NCBI RefSeq assembly: GCF_007860185.1
Contig: NZ_SJPY01000001.1
Coordinates: 395,132-459,131 of the forward strand
DNA: 64,000 bases
Origin: Novipirellula aureliae
Lineage (GTDB): Bacteria; Planctomycetota; Planctomycetia; Pirellulales; Pirellulaceae
Direction of reading: 5' to 3'
Part shown: piece after piece, positions 52,127 through 60,868 of the stretch
Numbering within the stretch: the stretch's first letter is position 1
How the letters are laid out: each line of letters begins with the position of its first letter
Program-made: the position numbers and the translations under genes
The notes under the pieces: model-generated
Told to the model about the DNA's origin: nothing
Seen by the model: the letters and a program-made list of their open reading frames with translations, nothing else
The model's database searches: none

Positions 52127-53266
52127 TTGTCTTCGATTGCACTTACAACCGAGCCTGATTCAGGTCGCCACGACGCCGATAGCGAAGTGGTCGCGTTCCC
52201 TTTGGAGCGGCCTCGGTTAAAGGTACGTCGTCGCAGTGCAGCTGCGTCGGCCAGTCCGATGATCTTGCCCTATTTTTTGGCGGGTCCTGAAAACCGGTTG
52301 GCCGCATTCATCGGTCGCCAAGAAGCATCGTTGTTCGAGTTCGGCAACCCGCTGTTGTTTATTGGCCCAACCGGATGCGGGAAAACCGCTTTGGCTTTGC
52401 ACGTTGCGATTCGTTATGCGAACCAGCTAGGCTATACCGAATCCAACTCGGTCGTACACCTGCCAGCGATCGATTTTGCTCGCCAGTATGCCGATGCCGT
52501 GGCCGCCGATGTGCTGCCATCGCTTCGCGAGCAGATCGAATCGGCTCCTGTGTTGGTGATTGACGATTTGCAAACGATGACAACCAAGTCATCAGCCCAA
52601 GACGAATTGTCGCTCCGCATCGACGCCCGCGTGGAATCTCGTCGACCTACGATTTTGACATGCCGCCGATTACCGACCGAGGTTCGGGGATTGCGTCCGT
52701 CGCTGGTTAGCCGCTCGATTCCTGGTTTGACGATTCCCTTAAGTTGTCCAGTATCGCCGACTCGTTCCTTTGTCTTTCGCGAATTAGCGATGCAAATGAA
52801 TCTCGACTTGGATGCATCGATGTTTGGTATGCTCGATGAGGGAATCGACAAAAACTCTGCGGTGCGGAACATGTATGCCGTCATCAAGCGGATCGATTTA
52901 TGGTGCCGCATGAAGGACCAAAAACCGACTTGTGAGGCTGTTGCTGAGGCGATTCAAGCGGTTTCACCGAGCCAAGATCTTTCCTTGGCCAAAATCACTA
53001 ACACCGTTGCACGTCATTTTCGCTTGAAAGCCCGCGACCTACGGAGCGGTTCTCGCAAGCAGCATCTGGTCCGGGCCCGATCGTTAGCGATGTTGTTGGC
53101 TCGGCGAATGACGGCTCTTAGCATGAACGACATCGGCGAATACTTTGGCGGTCGCGATCATACGACCGTTTTGCATTCGATCCGTAAGACCGAAACGCTA
53201 CTCCAAGACGATGCCGATCTGCGCCAAGCCGCCGATGAGTTAGGCGAAAAGCTCGTTTCGTCTTGA
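52127..53266 (+). CDS. dnaA: chromosomal replication initiator DnaA, lacking domain I
   Basis: 379 residues from TTG 52127. An in-frame TGA at 52115-52117 excludes a longer protein. Usual DnaA is about 450-470. Domain III: start ILPYFLAGPENRLAAFI, Walker A GPTGCGKT (80-87), Walker B VLVIDDLQ, and sensor-type SRSIPGLTIPLSCP. Domain IV: LRSGSRKQHLVRARSLAMLLARRMTALSMNDIGEYFGGRDHTTVLHSIRK, the DnaA-box binding signature. Only about 47 residues precede the AAA+ domain, so the N-terminal domain I, which in E. coli loads DnaB helicase, is absent. The gene is followed by the probable origin and dnaN. Confidence 0.92.
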   Translation: MSSIALTTEPDSGRHDADSEVVAFPLERPRLKVRRRSAAASASPMILPYFLAGPENRLAAFIGRQEASLFEFGNPLLFIGPTGCGKTALALHVAIRYANQLGYTESNSVVHLPAIDFARQYADAVAADVLPSLREQIESAPVLVIDDLQTMTTKSSAQDELSLRIDARVESRRPTILTCRRLPTEVRGLRPSLVSRSIPGLTIPLSCPVSPTRSFVFRELAMQMNLDLDASMFGMLDEGIDKNSAVRNMYAVIKRIDLWCRMKDQKPTCEAVAEAIQAVSPSQDLSLAKITNTVARHFRLKARDLRSGSRKQHLVRARSLAMLLARRMTALSMNDIGEYFGGRDHTTVLHSIRKTETLLQDDADLRQAADELGEKLVSS

Positions 53267-53696
53267 TTATTTGCCGCCTCTCGGTGGTGGAAAACTCGTT
53301 CGTAACCTGATACTTCTTCGTTGGCCATTCCGTTCGGCTTTCTCACCTGCCTAAACCCACTGTTGATGCGTGTCAGAGACTGACAACATAGCGAACACGT
53401 TTCACACCGTCGGTCAACACGTTTTCCACCTCTCCTCTCACTCCTCAACTCGTTACCCATCATTCACTTACAGCGATCGATATCAAGTTAGTAACCATTC
53501 TCGTGCTCGGATTACGAATACGACGGTATTTAAATACTTAATCTTCTTAGAGATCCACCTACAAAAGAAACTTCTCGACATTTGGCTCTTACCACTACGA
53601 AATCAGCGTTCAACTTAGTACAACATGTGCATGAAAAGTTAGTCCCAATTTGTAATGGTTCCCAGCCGATCGTTTTGCCACTTATCCTAGTTCGCC
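53267..53696. other. oriC: probable oriC between dnaA and dnaN
   Basis: 430 bp without a plausible gene. It holds GGTGGAAAA at 53286-53294 and TTTTCCACC at 53422-53430, two further copies of the TTTTCCAC motif found before dnaA. An AT-rich stretch (GGTATTTAAATACTTAATC, about 53524-53542) that contains a palindromic ATTTAAAT could be the unwinding element. CTTATCC near 53685 is a partial classical box. Position between dnaA and dnaN is a common origin place in bacteria. This is an inference. Confidence 0.55.
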
Positions 53697-54815
53697 ATGA
53701 AAATTACCTGCCAACGCGAATCGCTCGCCTCAGCCTTTGCTCTGGCCGCTAGCATCGCTCCGACGAGGTCGCCGAAAGAGATTTTGCAAAATGTGAAAGT
53801 CACGGCAACCAACGGTAAGATCACGCTAACGGCAACCGATTTGGATGTTGGCATTCGATTGGAAGTCGAGGAGGGCGTCGAGGTCGAAACCGAAGGCACG
53901 GCCCTGCTACCGGTCCAGCGGATGATGTCAATTTTGAGGGAAAGCAATGATGAAACGCTGACGATCGAAACCGATGATTCAGGCATCCGAGTCAAGGGTT
54001 CCCGTAGCAAGTTCCGGTTGCCGGGAAGCAATCCCGACGAATTCCCCAGCGTGGCGGAATTTCATGAAGACAAGTACCACATCCTACCAACGCGATTGTT
54101 CCGCGAAATGGTGAAGCGGACGGTCTTTGCCACCGATTCGGAAAGTAGCCGCTACGCTCTCGGCGGTGTGCTTCTCGAAATGGAAGGCAATACGATCATT
54201 GCTGTCGGTACCGATGGTCGCCGATTGGCCAAGATGGAAGGGACCGGCGAACCACAAGGGGATCACCAAACGACCGGGATGAGCACGATCGTGCCGACGC
54301 GAGCGATTCAGTTGATGGAACGGGCACTCAGTGACAAAGAAGACACCGTCGATGTAGCAGCCCGAGCGAATGACTTGCTGCTAAGGACCAACCGAGCGGT
54401 TATCTATTCACGATTGGTCGAAGGTCGTTATCCGGTTTGGCGGCAAGTCTTTCCGAAGCGAGAGAAAGCGGTACAGATAGACATCACCGTTGGCCCCTTA
54501 TTCGCCGCGCTGCGGCAAGCGGCGATTGTTACCGATCACGAAAGTCGAGGCATCGATTTCACGTTCGGTGATGGAACGTTGAAGCTAGAAGCGAGTACGT
54601 CGGAGATCGGTGAATCCCAGGTCGAGTTGCCGATCGCGTATGACGGAGAGCCGATTACGCTGACGATGGACAATCGTTATCTAGCCGATTTCTGTAAAGT
54701 GCTCGACAGCGAATCGTCGTTTGTTATGGAAGTGGAGTCGTCATCATCGCCCGCACTGCTTAGCACCGATGATGGTTATAGCTACGTCATCATGCCAATG
54801 GCTCGCGACCGCTAA
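53697..54815 (+). CDS. dnaN: DNA polymerase III beta sliding clamp
   Basis: 372 residues, the normal clamp length, three repeated clamp domains. MKITCQRESLASAFALAASIAPTRSPKEILQNVKVTA is the start; EFPSVAEFHEDKYHILPTRLFREMVKRTVFATDSESSRYALGGVLLEMEGN and VGTDGRRLAKMEG belong to the first and second domains; the C-terminus ends with YSYVIMPMARDR, matching the conserved VxPM end. The clamp tethers polymerase III to DNA. It lies downstream of dnaA and the probable origin. Confidence 0.97.
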   Translation: MKITCQRESLASAFALAASIAPTRSPKEILQNVKVTATNGKITLTATDLDVGIRLEVEEGVEVETEGTALLPVQRMMSILRESNDETLTIETDDSGIRVKGSRSKFRLPGSNPDEFPSVAEFHEDKYHILPTRLFREMVKRTVFATDSESSRYALGGVLLEMEGNTIIAVGTDGRRLAKMEGTGEPQGDHQTTGMSTIVPTRAIQLMERALSDKEDTVDVAARANDLLLRTNRAVIYSRLVEGRYPVWRQVFPKREKAVQIDITVGPLFAALRQAAIVTDHESRGIDFTFGDGTLKLEASTSEIGESQVELPIAYDGEPITLTMDNRYLADFCKVLDSESSFVMEVESSSSPALLSTDDGYSYVIMPMARDR

Positions 54816-54836
54816 GCCAGTCAGTTAAAGCCAAAC

Positions 54837-56006
54837 ATGTCAATGATCGGATACAAAGCGGCGGAAATCCTCAAACCGCTGATCGCCTATCCATCGGTTA
54901 GTTCGACCAGCAACGCAGCGATTTCGGACCATCTAGCGTCGCTGCTTCAAAGCCTTCGTTTTGACGTAGAGTTAACCACTTACGTTGATAACCGAGGGGT
55001 CCAGAAAGTCAACGTCGTGGCTCATCGAGCAGCCGAAAGACAGCTCGGTCCGATGGAGGAGCCGCAAGCAGGCGGCATCGTCTACTGTTGCCATACCGAC
55101 GTTGTGCCCGCGCAGCGGTGGACTGGCCCCGGCGGGGATCCCTTTGTCGCGGTGATCGAAGAGGGCCGGCTATACGGTCGCGGATCGTGTGATATGAAAG
55201 GGTCGATTGCCGCATTTCTGGCAGCGGTCCAACAAGTTTCGCAAACCAAACAGACACGCCCGCTATGGATTATCGCCACCGCCGATGAGGAAACGGGTTT
55301 TGGAGGAGCCAAACACGTCGTTGCGGAATCGGAGATGTATCGGCAAATCGTAGCAGGACAACCGTTAGCGATTATTGGTGAACCGACGCTGCTGAACGTC
55401 GTCCACGCTCACAAAGGGATCGTTGGGTTTCGAATCCGCAGCCACGGGCGGGCGGCACATAGTAGTCGGGGCGATGGCGTCAATGCAAATGTAGCAATGA
55501 TTCCAATGCTGAATAAAATCGCTGAGTTGCACAGAAGAACGTTGGAAGACAAACGTTACCATGATGAACGGTTCGATCCGCCAACATTGTCATGGAATTT
55601 CGGCTTTACCGATCACGATACCGCCCTCAACGTCACGGCTGCCTTAAGCGAAGCATGGGTCAGTTTCCGCATGATGCCCGAAATCGATGGTGAGGATTTG
55701 ATAGCAGAGGCAAGACAGTTTGCTGAGGTATTGAATTTGGAGTTTCATCGGGTCGATGGAGGTCCACCGCTGTGGATGCCAGCGGATAGCAAAAGCGTAA
55801 GATCGATGTGTGAATTGGCAGCTACCGAGCCGATTACCGAGTGCTATTCGACAGACGGTGGGCAATTTACGCAGTTAGACCAGCGATTGGTGATCGGTCC
55901 AGGAGACATTGCTCAAGCCCACACGAGCGATGAATCGATAGCATTAGACCAGCTGGATCGGGGTACGGAATTCTATCGGCAAGCGATTGAGCGTTGGTGC
56001 GTTTAG
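54837..56006 (+). CDS. argE: M20 family peptidase, acetylornithine deacetylase (ArgE)-like
   Basis: 389 residues. Zinc ligands His86 and Asp119 with catalytic Asp88 lie in CCHTDVVP and GRGSCDMKGSIAA; the catalytic Glu151 is in TADEETGFGG, followed by GEPTLLNVVHAHKGIVGF and the lid domain with AAHSSRGDGVNA. The last zinc ligand histidine is in AHTSDE near the C-terminus. It fits ArgE/DapE; the HTDVVPAQRW and GEPT blocks are ArgE-like, so deacetylation of N-acetylornithine in arginine synthesis is the best guess. It starts 21 bases after dnaN in the same direction. Substrate is not proven by the sequence. Confidence 0.82.
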   Translation: MSMIGYKAAEILKPLIAYPSVSSTSNAAISDHLASLLQSLRFDVELTTYVDNRGVQKVNVVAHRAAERQLGPMEEPQAGGIVYCCHTDVVPAQRWTGPGGDPFVAVIEEGRLYGRGSCDMKGSIAAFLAAVQQVSQTKQTRPLWIIATADEETGFGGAKHVVAESEMYRQIVAGQPLAIIGEPTLLNVVHAHKGIVGFRIRSHGRAAHSSRGDGVNANVAMIPMLNKIAELHRRTLEDKRYHDERFDPPTLSWNFGFTDHDTALNVTAALSEAWVSFRMMPEIDGEDLIAEARQFAEVLNLEFHRVDGGPPLWMPADSKSVRSMCELAATEPITECYSTDGGQFTQLDQRLVIGPGDIAQAHTSDESIALDQLDRGTEFYRQAIERWCV

Positions 56007-56355
56007 GGGATGAAAGTCAGGCAGCGGTGGGCGGCAGGTCGATGCGCAGGCCAAAAAACTCGGCATTGGTATTTTTTTGAGGACATCGGCGTTGACAGGG
56101 ATCTCAAAAAGTGGCTATTCCCAGTTCAACCCCGGCGACTCGTCGAAGATTTATCGCAGGAAGTGATAGAATTCGAAGAGTTTTCGGTGTACGTGCCTTG
56201 AAGGACTGTGGATTGATCCACAGCCGGTTCGCTGAAGATTGGTCTGTTTCGGCCACGAGCGTCTTTGTTTGATGAAGCCGCTTTTGTCCCAAACAGGTTA
56301 ATGTTCGCTAGCGACCGTTATCATTGAAGTCTCACCGCGAAGAAGGAGAGTCGCG
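56007..56355. other. 349-bp gap with a perfect palindrome
   Basis: No gene is supported; a 63-residue frame at 56010 has no family or start site. CTGTGGATTGATCCACAG at 56206-56223 is a perfect 8-bp-arm palindrome that resembles two facing DnaA-box-like halves (TGTGGAT and ATCCACA). Ribosome binding site AAGGAGAG at 56342-56349 belongs to the next gene. Confidence 0.5.
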
Positions 56356-59300
56356 TTGAACCGCCTCTTAAACGCAACCGCCCCGTGTGCAGAATTTGCG
56401 ACTCGTGCTACCCGATTTCCATTGGTGACTCGTTGCACCTTTGTGACTTTGGTCGCTTTGACGACAAGCGTGTCTGCTCAAATCCCACTCCCCCCCGGCT
56501 CGAATCAATCGGGCTCGACCCAATCGGGCTCGACCCAATCAGGCTCGATCAGGCCAGGCACCAGCCCAGGTTATGCCATGCCGGCACAACCAGGTACGGC
56601 GGCAGGCTCGGTATCACCAGAGCAACTGATGGACCAAGTCCGTTCGGCGATGAACCGCAAGGACTATGCTCGTTCGGTCGAGTTGTTTCGGCACGCAGCC
56701 GCTTTGGCAGTCCAATCGCCCCAGTCGGCACCGCACATTGAACGACTGCGAGGCGAGATGATCGCAGCGGGTCTTGACCGAGGATTGTTGGCTTTGCCGC
56801 CGAGCCGTCCACTGGGAACACTGCTTCAGGGCAATCCACCCTCATTAGGAAATCAAACCGCAACCAGTTCGGGCATCGAGCGAATGCCAGAGATCGCCGG
56901 TGCGAAGCCGATCGGTTGGGGAAACAACTCGCCGTCAACCAACGATCCGAAACGAGAAGCGCTCCGCTTGATAGCAATCGGTCGTGCGGCTCTCGACCGA
57001 GGTGATACTTCGATGGCATTGAACTTTGCGAGGCAAGCTCAGGCATTGAACGTGCCCGAGCGGGAATTCGCAGCCGGTGAGCCTCGCGTCTGGCAATTAC
57101 TGCTCGACGCAGAATCCGCCGCACGACGTAGTGGCATCCGTTTAGCCAGTGCGACCGATTCCACAGGAGCGGTCCAGCAAGCAGGCGGTATGGTGGATGA
57201 GAATGGATCAGCGGTAGCACAAACCGTCTACAATCCAGGAGATGGCAACACGATTGAGCAAGTTCAAAATCAACAATATGCTCCGCTACCAAGTGGCACC
57301 GTCGCTGCCGATATTCCGTCATCGGCGATGGTGGACTACCAAGAAGGCTTGAAGGCGTTAAGCAGCGGAAATCAACAACTTGCACGTGAAAAGTTCTTGA
57401 GTGCTTGGAAGTACGAATCAACGCTCGATTTGGAGACACGTCGACAATTGAAAGACAAGTTGACGTTGTTGCAACCGAACCGATTGGGTTCCGCAGGCAT
57501 GTCATCGGCAGCACAAGCTGACCTAACACCGATCGACAAGGCAGCATTAGAGAACCAAGAAAATACGCGGCGAATGTACCGCGAAGTAACGGCAGAATTG
57601 GCGAAGGCCAGTGGCATGAAGGAATCCGCTCCACTCGATGCACTCGATGAACTCGAAAAACTTCGTCGTCGTGTTGAAGAGGCGAACTTGGATGAAGCAG
57701 CGAAGCGATCGCTATCGACAATGGTGACAAAAGCACTCAAGGATCAAAATCAGTACGTCGAAGCGAATCGAGCACAGATCAACCTCGACTTGCAAAACGA
57801 AGCGGTAAAAACCCGCTTGGCGACGGATGCACAGCGTGAAGCACGTATTGATGATGAAATCGCTGCACTTGTAGAAACGTTCAATCAGTATATCGAAGAG
57901 CGTCGATTCAATGAAGCAGAAGTTGTCGCCAAACAGGTTTCAGAATTGAAGCCAGGATCACCGATCGCGGTCACCATGTTTCACAATGCTCGGATGCAAG
58001 TTCGGGGTTTGATGGATCAAGAGATTCGCGATGGCCAAGAAGAGGGATTCATGCAACAGATGTTTGGTGTCGCACGAGCTTCCATCCCAGGAAACCCTGA
58101 TATGGAATATGAGATGCCGGATGCCCAAACGTGGCGAGATCTATCAGGACGCCGATTGGCGGGCCGAGATACCGACAGCCAACTGACTCAACGTGAGCAG
58201 GAGATTAAGCGGCTGTTGCAAACCGACGTCAACGTTCGATACAAGAATCGACCACTACAAGAAGTGATGGATGATTTGTCCGCGGTAACAGGTATCCCAA
58301 TTGTACTCGACAACCGAGCAATGTCGGCGGTACGAGTGACGTCCGATACGCCCGTAACATTGAACTTGCAAAATAGTATCGCACTCAAGAATGCGTTGAA
58401 ACTAATGCTCGATCAATTGGAGTTGACCTACTTGATCGCGGATGACGTATTGAACATCACCAGCATCGAAGCGACTCGCAGCAAAGTCTTTCCAAAGACC
58501 TACCGAGTGACCGACTTGGTCACACCGATCCCTAACTTCATGACTAGCTATGAAGACGGTTTGGCCGGTGCACTTCGAGCAGCCTATCAAATGACCAATC
58601 CCCAATCCGATGTTCGGATCATGCCGGTATCAGCGACCGATATGGGCCGCAATATGGCTAACAGTATGTCACCGAATCGAACCAACCCCGACGTGCTTGG
58701 ACAGTATGCTCCGATGGGTATGGGCGGCGGCAGTGGTTTTGGACTCGGCGGTGGCGGAGCAATGTCACCGATGGGTAGCGGTCAAGGTGGTAATTCATTC
58801 GCGGACTTCAATTCTTTGATGGAATTGATCCAAACAACGGTTGACCCCACAATGTGGGAAGAGATGGGCGGAACGAGCACGATGGCTCCCTACCCACAAA
58901 ACTTGAGCTTGGTTATCAGTACGACCAGTGAAACTCACGACAAAATCGAAGCGCTGCTGGCGACCCTTCGCCGGTTGCAGAACTTGCAAATCACCATCGA
59001 GGTTCGTTTCATCACGTTGTCCGATACGTTCTTTGAACAGATCGGCGTCGACTTTGACATTCAGTTTGATGATGATGTAACCGAACTGCCAAGCGACGAT
59101 CATGGACCATCGGTTCAAATTGGTTTCGATGGTGTTAGTGGACTGCCGACGGCTGACTTGGATATTCAATTCCAGAACAATAGTTTTGGAGCAACGCCAC
59201 CATTCAGTGCTCCTGACCCTGGTGCGATTTCAACGGTCGGGTTTGCAATCTTGAGTGATATCGAAGCCTTCTTCTTCTTGCAGGCGGCTCAGGGTGACAA

Positions 59301-59967
59301 CCGGAACAACGTCATGCAAGCACCGAAGGTGACTCTGTTCGACGGACAATTTGCGTCGATCTCGGATATCACACAAAGACCGTTTGTGACCAGTATCACG
59401 CCCGTGGTCGGCGACTTTGCCGTCGCACAGCAACCGGTGATCGTGGTTCTCAACGAAGGAACTCAGCTCAACGTGCAAGGAATCGTCAGCGATGACAAAC
59501 GCTTTGTTAGATTGACCTTGGTGCCGTTCTTTAGCCAGATCGGAAACGTGGAAACGTTCACCTACGAAGGTACGACCACCAGTCGTAGTAGTAGTCGGAA
59601 TCCCAATGGTGATACCAACGGTGACGGTGTTGTGGACGAAGAAGACTCAGCCGATGAAGAGAACAGTGTTACAACTCGAACCGGTACGACGGTACAATTG
59701 CCAACCTTGGCGAGTACGTCGGTTAGTACAACGGTTAGCGTACCAGACGGTGGTACGATCCTGTTAGGCGGGATCAAGCGATTGTCCGAAGGTCGGGCGG
59801 AACGAGGTTTACCGTTCCTCAGCAAGATCCCGTATGTCAGTCGCTTGTTCCGAAACGTTGCAACGGGCCGTGATGCTCGAAGTTTGATGTTGATGGTAAC
59901 ACCACGAATCATCATCCAAGAAGAAGAGGAAGTAGCCCAAACCGGTTTCGATTCGACTCGAAGCTAA
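56356..59967 (+). CDS. large secretin (type II/IV secretion GspD/PilQ-like)
   Basis: 1203 residues from TTG 56356 with AAGGAGAG six bases upstream. Residues about 1-42 form a long signal peptide ending SVSAQ; then a Ser/Gly/Gln-repeat linker, a helical TPR-like region (about 75-600, for example MNRKDYARSVELFRHAA, IGRAALDRGDTSMALNFARQAQAL), the secretin N-terminal short domain (about 616-700, VRYKNRPLQEVMDDLSAVTGIPIVLDN), a Gly/Met-rich loop, and the secretin beta barrel (about 860-1190) with ITIEVRFITLSD, APKVTLFDGQFASI and VPDGGTILLGGIKRLSEGRAERGLPFLSKIPYVSRLF. A calcium-type insert NGDTNGDGVVDEED lies at about 1080-1093. It forms an outer-membrane channel. No other secretion gene of that kind is in the window. 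Confidence 0.9.
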   Translation: MNRLLNATAPCAEFATRATRFPLVTRCTFVTLVALTTSVSAQIPLPPGSNQSGSTQSGSTQSGSIRPGTSPGYAMPAQPGTAAGSVSPEQLMDQVRSAMNRKDYARSVELFRHAAALAVQSPQSAPHIERLRGEMIAAGLDRGLLALPPSRPLGTLLQGNPPSLGNQTATSSGIERMPEIAGAKPIGWGNNSPSTNDPKREALRLIAIGRAALDRGDTSMALNFARQAQALNVPEREFAAGEPRVWQLLLDAESAARRSGIRLASATDSTGAVQQAGGMVDENGSAVAQTVYNPGDGNTIEQVQNQQYAPLPSGTVAADIPSSAMVDYQEGLKALSSGNQQLAREKFLSAWKYESTLDLETRRQLKDKLTLLQPNRLGSAGMSSAAQADLTPIDKAALENQENTRRMYREVTAELAKASGMKESAPLDALDELEKLRRRVEEANLDEAAKRSLSTMVTKALKDQNQYVEANRAQINLDLQNEAVKTRLATDAQREARIDDEIAALVETFNQYIEERRFNEAEVVAKQVSELKPGSPIAVTMFHNARMQVRGLMDQEIRDGQEEGFMQQMFGVARASIPGNPDMEYEMPDAQTWRDLSGRRLAGRDTDSQLTQREQEIKRLLQTDVNVRYKNRPLQEVMDDLSAVTGIPIVLDNRAMSAVRVTSDTPVTLNLQNSIALKNALKLMLDQLELTYLIADDVLNITSIEATRSKVFPKTYRVTDLVTPIPNFMTSYEDGLAGALRAAYQMTNPQSDVRIMPVSATDMGRNMANSMSPNRTNPDVLGQYAPMGMGGGSGFGLGGGGAMSPMGSGQGGNSFADFNSLMELIQTTVDPTMWEEMGGTSTMAPYPQNLSLVISTTSETHDKIEALLATLRRLQNLQITIEVRFITLSDTFFEQIGVDFDIQFDDDVTELPSDDHGPSVQIGFDGVSGLPTADLDIQFQNNSFGATPPFSAPDPGAISTVGFAILSDIEAFFFLQAAQGDNRNNVMQAPKVTLFDGQFASISDITQRPFVTSITPVVGDFAVAQQPVIVVLNEGTQLNVQGIVSDDKRFVRLTLVPFFSQIGNVETFTYEGTTTSRSSSRNPNGDTNGDGVVDEEDSADEENSVTTRTGTTVQLPTLASTSVSTTVSVPDGGTILLGGIKRLSEGRAERGLPFLSKIPYVSRLFRNVATGRDARSLMLMVTPRIIIQEEEEVAQTGFDSTRS

Positions 59968-59979
59968 GTAGCCGCTAGA

Positions 59980-60003
59980 GTAGCCGCGTCTCTCCGAGAC
60001 GCG
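59980..60003 (+). repeat. single copy of the GCGTCTC palindrome element after the secretin gene
   Basis: One 24-bp copy with core GCGTCTCNCCGAGACGC starts 13 bp past the stop, next to a partial GTAGCCGC copy at 59968. Same family as the three clusters described elsewhere. Confidence 0.8.
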
Positions 60004-60014
60004 AAGTATCCTAA

Positions 60015-60046
60015 CCTCGCCCAACGAAAGTTGGGCGAGGTTTTTT
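60015..60046 (+). terminator. strong Rho-independent terminator after the secretin gene
   Basis: CCTCGCCCAAC pairs perfectly with GTTGGGCGAGG around a GAAA tetraloop (11-bp stem, 60015-60040), followed by six T. The clearest terminator in the window. Confidence 0.95.
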
Positions 60047-60106
60047 CATGAGGAATGGTTCCCGCTTTCGGCTCGGAGAGCTGAGCGACATTGTGGAGAG
60101 AAGCCG

Positions 60107-60790
60107 TTACGAACCATCCATAAATCTCTTTAGCGGGCATTGCTCACTGGTTGGCTCACCCAGTCGGTAGCGTCTTAGCAGTTCTTTGGATCGTTTTGCC
60201 AACATGCGGCGAACTTCTCGACGCTTTCCCTTTTCGCGGGGAATTTTCATTGAATCGTACGCGGTCGTTTGATGCCGCATCCAAGCAATCACGGCGGACT
60301 CAGCTCGTTGCTCAACGGTAATTCGCTTAGTCCTTGCCACGGTACCGCTGCCGACGGGAGTGGCATGATCGGTAATCGCTTTGGCCATCTTCGCCGCCGT
60401 CTCCTGATAGCGGGAATCAAAGTCGAGATAACTCAAAACGGAATCGTAGAACTCATCGACATAAGCCGCTTGTGCTCGATCACGACGCTGTTTATCCGCT
60501 TCTCGTCGTTTTGCATAAGCGTCGGTCGATCTTTCCGCATCGAGTTCGCCGCGAATTCGATCGATTGTATCGGCGGGTGCCCAAATGCCTTTGGAAAACG
60601 TTCGTCGACCCTTCTTTTGCTGGACCAGCCAAAACTCGCCCAACGCTTTCACTCGGCGCGTCAAGGCGGCATCGCCCGGTTCCAACAACACCCAAGTTGG
60701 GGGTGGACGAAGAACTTTACCATCGGCATCGCAAACCGTATTGGGGCTCGGTCCAGGCAAAAAAGTGGGGGGTGGGTTCGCAGGTGGCAT
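60107..60790 (-). CDS. DUF2293 domain protein
   Basis: 227 residues from ATG 60788-60790; the frame reaches 60868 but the added part has no family match. Conserved parts are WVLLEPGDAALTRRVKALGEFWLVQQKKGRRTFSKGIWAPADTIDRI (residues about 30-78), then a charged helix, and the DUF2293 core with ITDHATPVGSGTVARTKRITVEQRAESAVIAWMRHQTTAYDSMKIPREKGKRREVRRMLAKRSKELLRRYR. The protein is basic with no signal peptide. Function is unknown; a nucleic-acid role is possible from its charge. Downstream of the large TPR-like gene on the same strand. Confidence 0.85.
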   Translation of the reverse strand: MPPANPPPTFLPGPSPNTVCDADGKVLRPPPTWVLLEPGDAALTRRVKALGEFWLVQQKKGRRTFSKGIWAPADTIDRIRGELDAERSTDAYAKRREADKQRRDRAQAAYVDEFYDSVLSYLDFDSRYQETAAKMAKAITDHATPVGSGTVARTKRITVEQRAESAVIAWMRHQTTAYDSMKIPREKGKRREVRRMLAKRSKELLRRYRLGEPTSEQCPLKRFMDGS

Positions 60791-60868
60791 GTGTCGGTAG
60801 GAATGGTGGAAGAGGTTTCTAAACCGTCGGTTAAGGATTTTGAAACAGGCCAGAAGCCTATTCAACAC

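Noticed and set aside
56010-56201. Small ORF of 63 residues after argE
   Set aside because: No ribosome binding site, composition unlike neighbours, no family.
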